Shown here piece after piece: positions 62,627 through 64,000 of a stretch of 64,000 nt of DNA. Under the pieces are notes generated by a model that worked only from the letters and a program-made list of their open reading frames with translations, did not search any database and had not been told where the DNA came from. How positions within the stretch are numbered: the stretch's first letter is position 1; each line of letters begins with the position of its first letter. Location of the stretch: positions 2,418,001 through 2,482,000 of the forward strand of contig NZ_CP171821.2 in assembly GCF_028401415.2 (NCBI RefSeq), read 5' to 3'. This DNA is from Glaciecola sp028401415 (GTDB taxonomy: Bacteria; Pseudomonadota; Gammaproteobacteria; Enterobacterales; Alteromonadaceae). Made by a program: the position numbers and the translations under genes.

Positions 62627-62951
62627 CTTCAGCTTCCAGAATAAATATTTCTGAAAGAAGCGTTAATTGCGTTGGAGTAAAGGAACACAGGTTTCAGCGT
62701 TTTCAATAACATACAGAACCTTGTCTTTGTGAGTAGACTGAATAATAAACCACAAAAAGCGTAATATGTATACAAAAGGAGTATACAAAAAGCTCAAACT
62801 TTTTATTGGATAGGGCAAGGCAATATCAATGGCTCAATGAGAACAGCCATTGACGTGTAGGCGGTGTTAAAGCTGGTTTCGAGAAAAATTTAGCGCTAGT
62901 AGCGTTGTTGACATTAGGCAATCAACGCAAACATTTAAGATAGTTATAGCT
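62627..62951. other. 325-base intergenic region
   Basis: The region lies between the end of the thioesterase gene and the start of the CadC-like gene, both on the minus strand. It should contain the regulator's promoter. AT-rich, without a clear gene, hairpin or repeat by eye. Confidence 0.5.
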
Positions 62952-63731
62952 TCAGGCGCATAAATAATTTTGGCTTCGTTGTGAAAGGTTAGCGTTTACG
63001 ATATCGCAAAGTTGCTTTCCTTCATCTAGCACAAATAAATGTTCTCCGCGTACAACACTGGCATGAAAAGCTAAAGAGGTCTTAGTTCCCCATTTTTTCA
63101 CTGAAGCAGGGCTCACGCTATCGTCACAATCACCATAAATCGCGGTAATTGGAACAGGAAGCTTGTCTATGGGTTCTAATTCCCAGTTTGCGCAAAGTTT
63201 TACATCAGCTCTAAAGATAGGCAAAAAAATCGACCTTAGCTCTTTATTTTTAAGCACCGAATCAGTCATGGTACTCAAACTGAGAATGCTATCCAAATAT
63301 GCTTCAAAGCCGGCAGATTCAACGCGCTCTCGCATTTCCCTCGGATGTATATAACCTCTTCCTGATACAAATAGATGTGTCGGCGCCTGCATTCCGCGTT
63401 TTATTAATGCGCAAGACAATAAATGACCAATGAGCGCACCCATACTATGCCCAAATATAGCGTAACGGTGATGAGTGAAGGGACCAATCACAGTCACTAA
63501 TTTTTCAATCAGCACAGACATATCGTCTATTAGCAAATCTCGTATTCGACGCTCTCTTCCGGGAAGGAAAACCGGACAAACCTGAATACTAGAGTCAAGA
63601 TATTCTTGCCATTTGGCGTAAAACTGAACGCCTCCGCCTGCGAATGGAAAGCAAAACAGTAGGGTTTTAGAAGGGTTAGGAGAAAAATCTGGAACCAACC
63701 ATTGGTCGTGCTTTTTATTCATTTTACTCAT
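62952..63731 (-). CDS. Type II thioesterase (GrsT/RifR family)
   Basis: 259 residues, alpha/beta hydrolase. The usual start LLFCFPFAGGGVQFYAKWQE, the nucleophile elbow IFGHSMGALIGHLL (Ser), the Asp in YGDCDDSVSPAS and the His in RGEHLFVLDEG form the triad. Type II thioesterases remove wrong or stalled acyl groups from carrier proteins of non-ribosomal peptide and polyketide synthases. The start at 63731 overlaps the permease gene by 8 bases; ATG 63722 is an alternative. Together with the phosphopantetheinyl transferase this indicates a biosynthetic cluster to the right. Confidence 0.93.
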   Translation of the reverse strand: MSKMNKKHDQWLVPDFSPNPSKTLLFCFPFAGGGVQFYAKWQEYLDSSIQVCPVFLPGRERRIRDLLIDDMSVLIEKLVTVIGPFTHHRYAIFGHSMGALIGHLLSCALIKRGMQAPTHLFVSGRGYIHPREMRERVESAGFEAYLDSILSLSTMTDSVLKNKELRSIFLPIFRADVKLCANWELEPIDKLPVPITAIYGDCDDSVSPASVKKWGTKTSLAFHASVVRGEHLFVLDEGKQLCDIVNANLSQRSQNYLCA

Positions 63732-64000
63732 ACCTCAATGCTTGAATTGGATCTAAACGAGACGCCTTTACCGCTGGAGCTAAGCCAAAAAAGATGCCAA
63801 TTGACGATGTGAATATAAAAGATAACCATATTGCCCAAACTGGAATCAGTTGCTCTAGTGCAATCGGTAAAAGGGCAGAAAAAAGTTCGGCAAACATTGC
63901 CCCAAGAAGAAGCCCCAGTAAGCCTCCGATTAAAGATAAAAGTATTGATTCAAACAAAAATTGCATCATGATGCATCTAGGCGTTGCACCCAAAGATTTC
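63724..64000 (-). CDS. C-terminal part of a MacB-type ABC permease (5' truncated by window edge)
   Basis: The frame is open to the window end. The visible 91 residues begin KSLGATPRCIMMQFLFESIL, the coupling segment of MacB/FtsX permeases. Two membrane helices (LLSLIGGLLGLLLGAMF and IWLSFIFTSSIGIFFGLAP) follow, then the usual ending ASRLDPIQALRYE. It overlaps the thioesterase gene, so export and synthesis genes are co-transcribed. It is a different gene from the permeases at 51-54 kb. Confidence 0.9.
   Translation of the reverse strand, partial: KSLGATPRCIMMQFLFESILLSLIGGLLGLLLGAMFAELFSALLPIALEQLIPVWAIWLSFIFTSSIGIFFGLAPAVKASRLDPIQALRYE

Noticed and set aside
1..64000. CRISPR arrays, tRNA and rRNA genes
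   Set aside because: No regularly spaced direct repeats, tRNA cloverleaf or rRNA-like stretches were seen when reading the sequence; a dedicated search was not possible.

Overview
The window looks like chromosomal DNA of a marine gammaproteobacterium of the Alteromonadales type (Alteromonas/Glaciecola-like). The main evidence is the enterobacterial-style block queG / nnr-tsaE-amiB-mutL-miaA-hfq-hflX-hflK-hflC, a hemE-nudC pair, zur, many c-di-GMP and two-component genes, and outer-membrane and secreted proteins typical of heterotrophic marine bacteria. The genus is inferred from gene content only. I see no rRNA, tRNA or CRISPR array.

Left third (1-22.2 kb), mostly core genome: the end of a Ras-like small GTPase; a GGDEF/EAL protein with a decayed GGDEF site; the hfl-hfq-miaA-mutL-amiB-tsaE-nnr block on the minus strand with queG divergent; hemE and nudC; zur; an OmpA-family protein with calcium-type repeats; a gluconolactonase-like protein; and dnaB interrupted in its Walker A loop by a 504-residue intein with homing-endonuclease motifs.

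Middle (22.2-45.4 kb), mixed accessory and core: a small accessory patch (SDR-like protein without catalytic residues, an IS91-type transposase remnant, a 52-residue secreted protein); an ECF sigma / anti-sigma / DUF4097 operon; a YiiM-like MOSC protein; a thioesterase with two small envelope proteins; two similar histidine kinase plus GGDEF-EAL response-regulator modules facing away from each other across a thiolase gene; the rpsF-rpsR-rplI operon without priB; a QmcA/NfeD pair; a cupin; a DUF5916 outer-membrane protein; and a soluble chemoreceptor with a CZB zinc domain.

Right third (45.4-64 kb), accessory: a CIA30-domain gene lies between two different short inverted-repeat elements. Element A (207 bp, two copies, 27-bp perfect terminal inverted repeats) supplies the stop codon of the gene beside it in both copies. 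Element B is 272 bp with 29-bp terminal repeats, and an isolated end of it lies near 60.4 kb. Next come a sulfatase and a six-gene export operon: membrane fusion protein, ABC ATPase, two MacB-type permeases, NtrC-type regulator and sensor kinase. A strong sigma-54 promoter and two palindromes at enhancer distance precede this operon, so it probably controls itself. The leader also holds an overlooked 37-residue membrane ORF.

The right edge carries a 4'-phosphopantetheinyl transferase, a LuxR-type regulator without a synthase, two overlooked or poorly characterised small proteins (one secreted with a two-cysteine C-terminus and tightly coupled to luxR), a one-pass membrane protein, a CadC-like membrane regulator, a type II thioesterase and the end of a MacB-type permease. 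This looks like the flank of a non-ribosomal peptide/polyketide-type biosynthetic cluster whose synthases would lie beyond position 64000.
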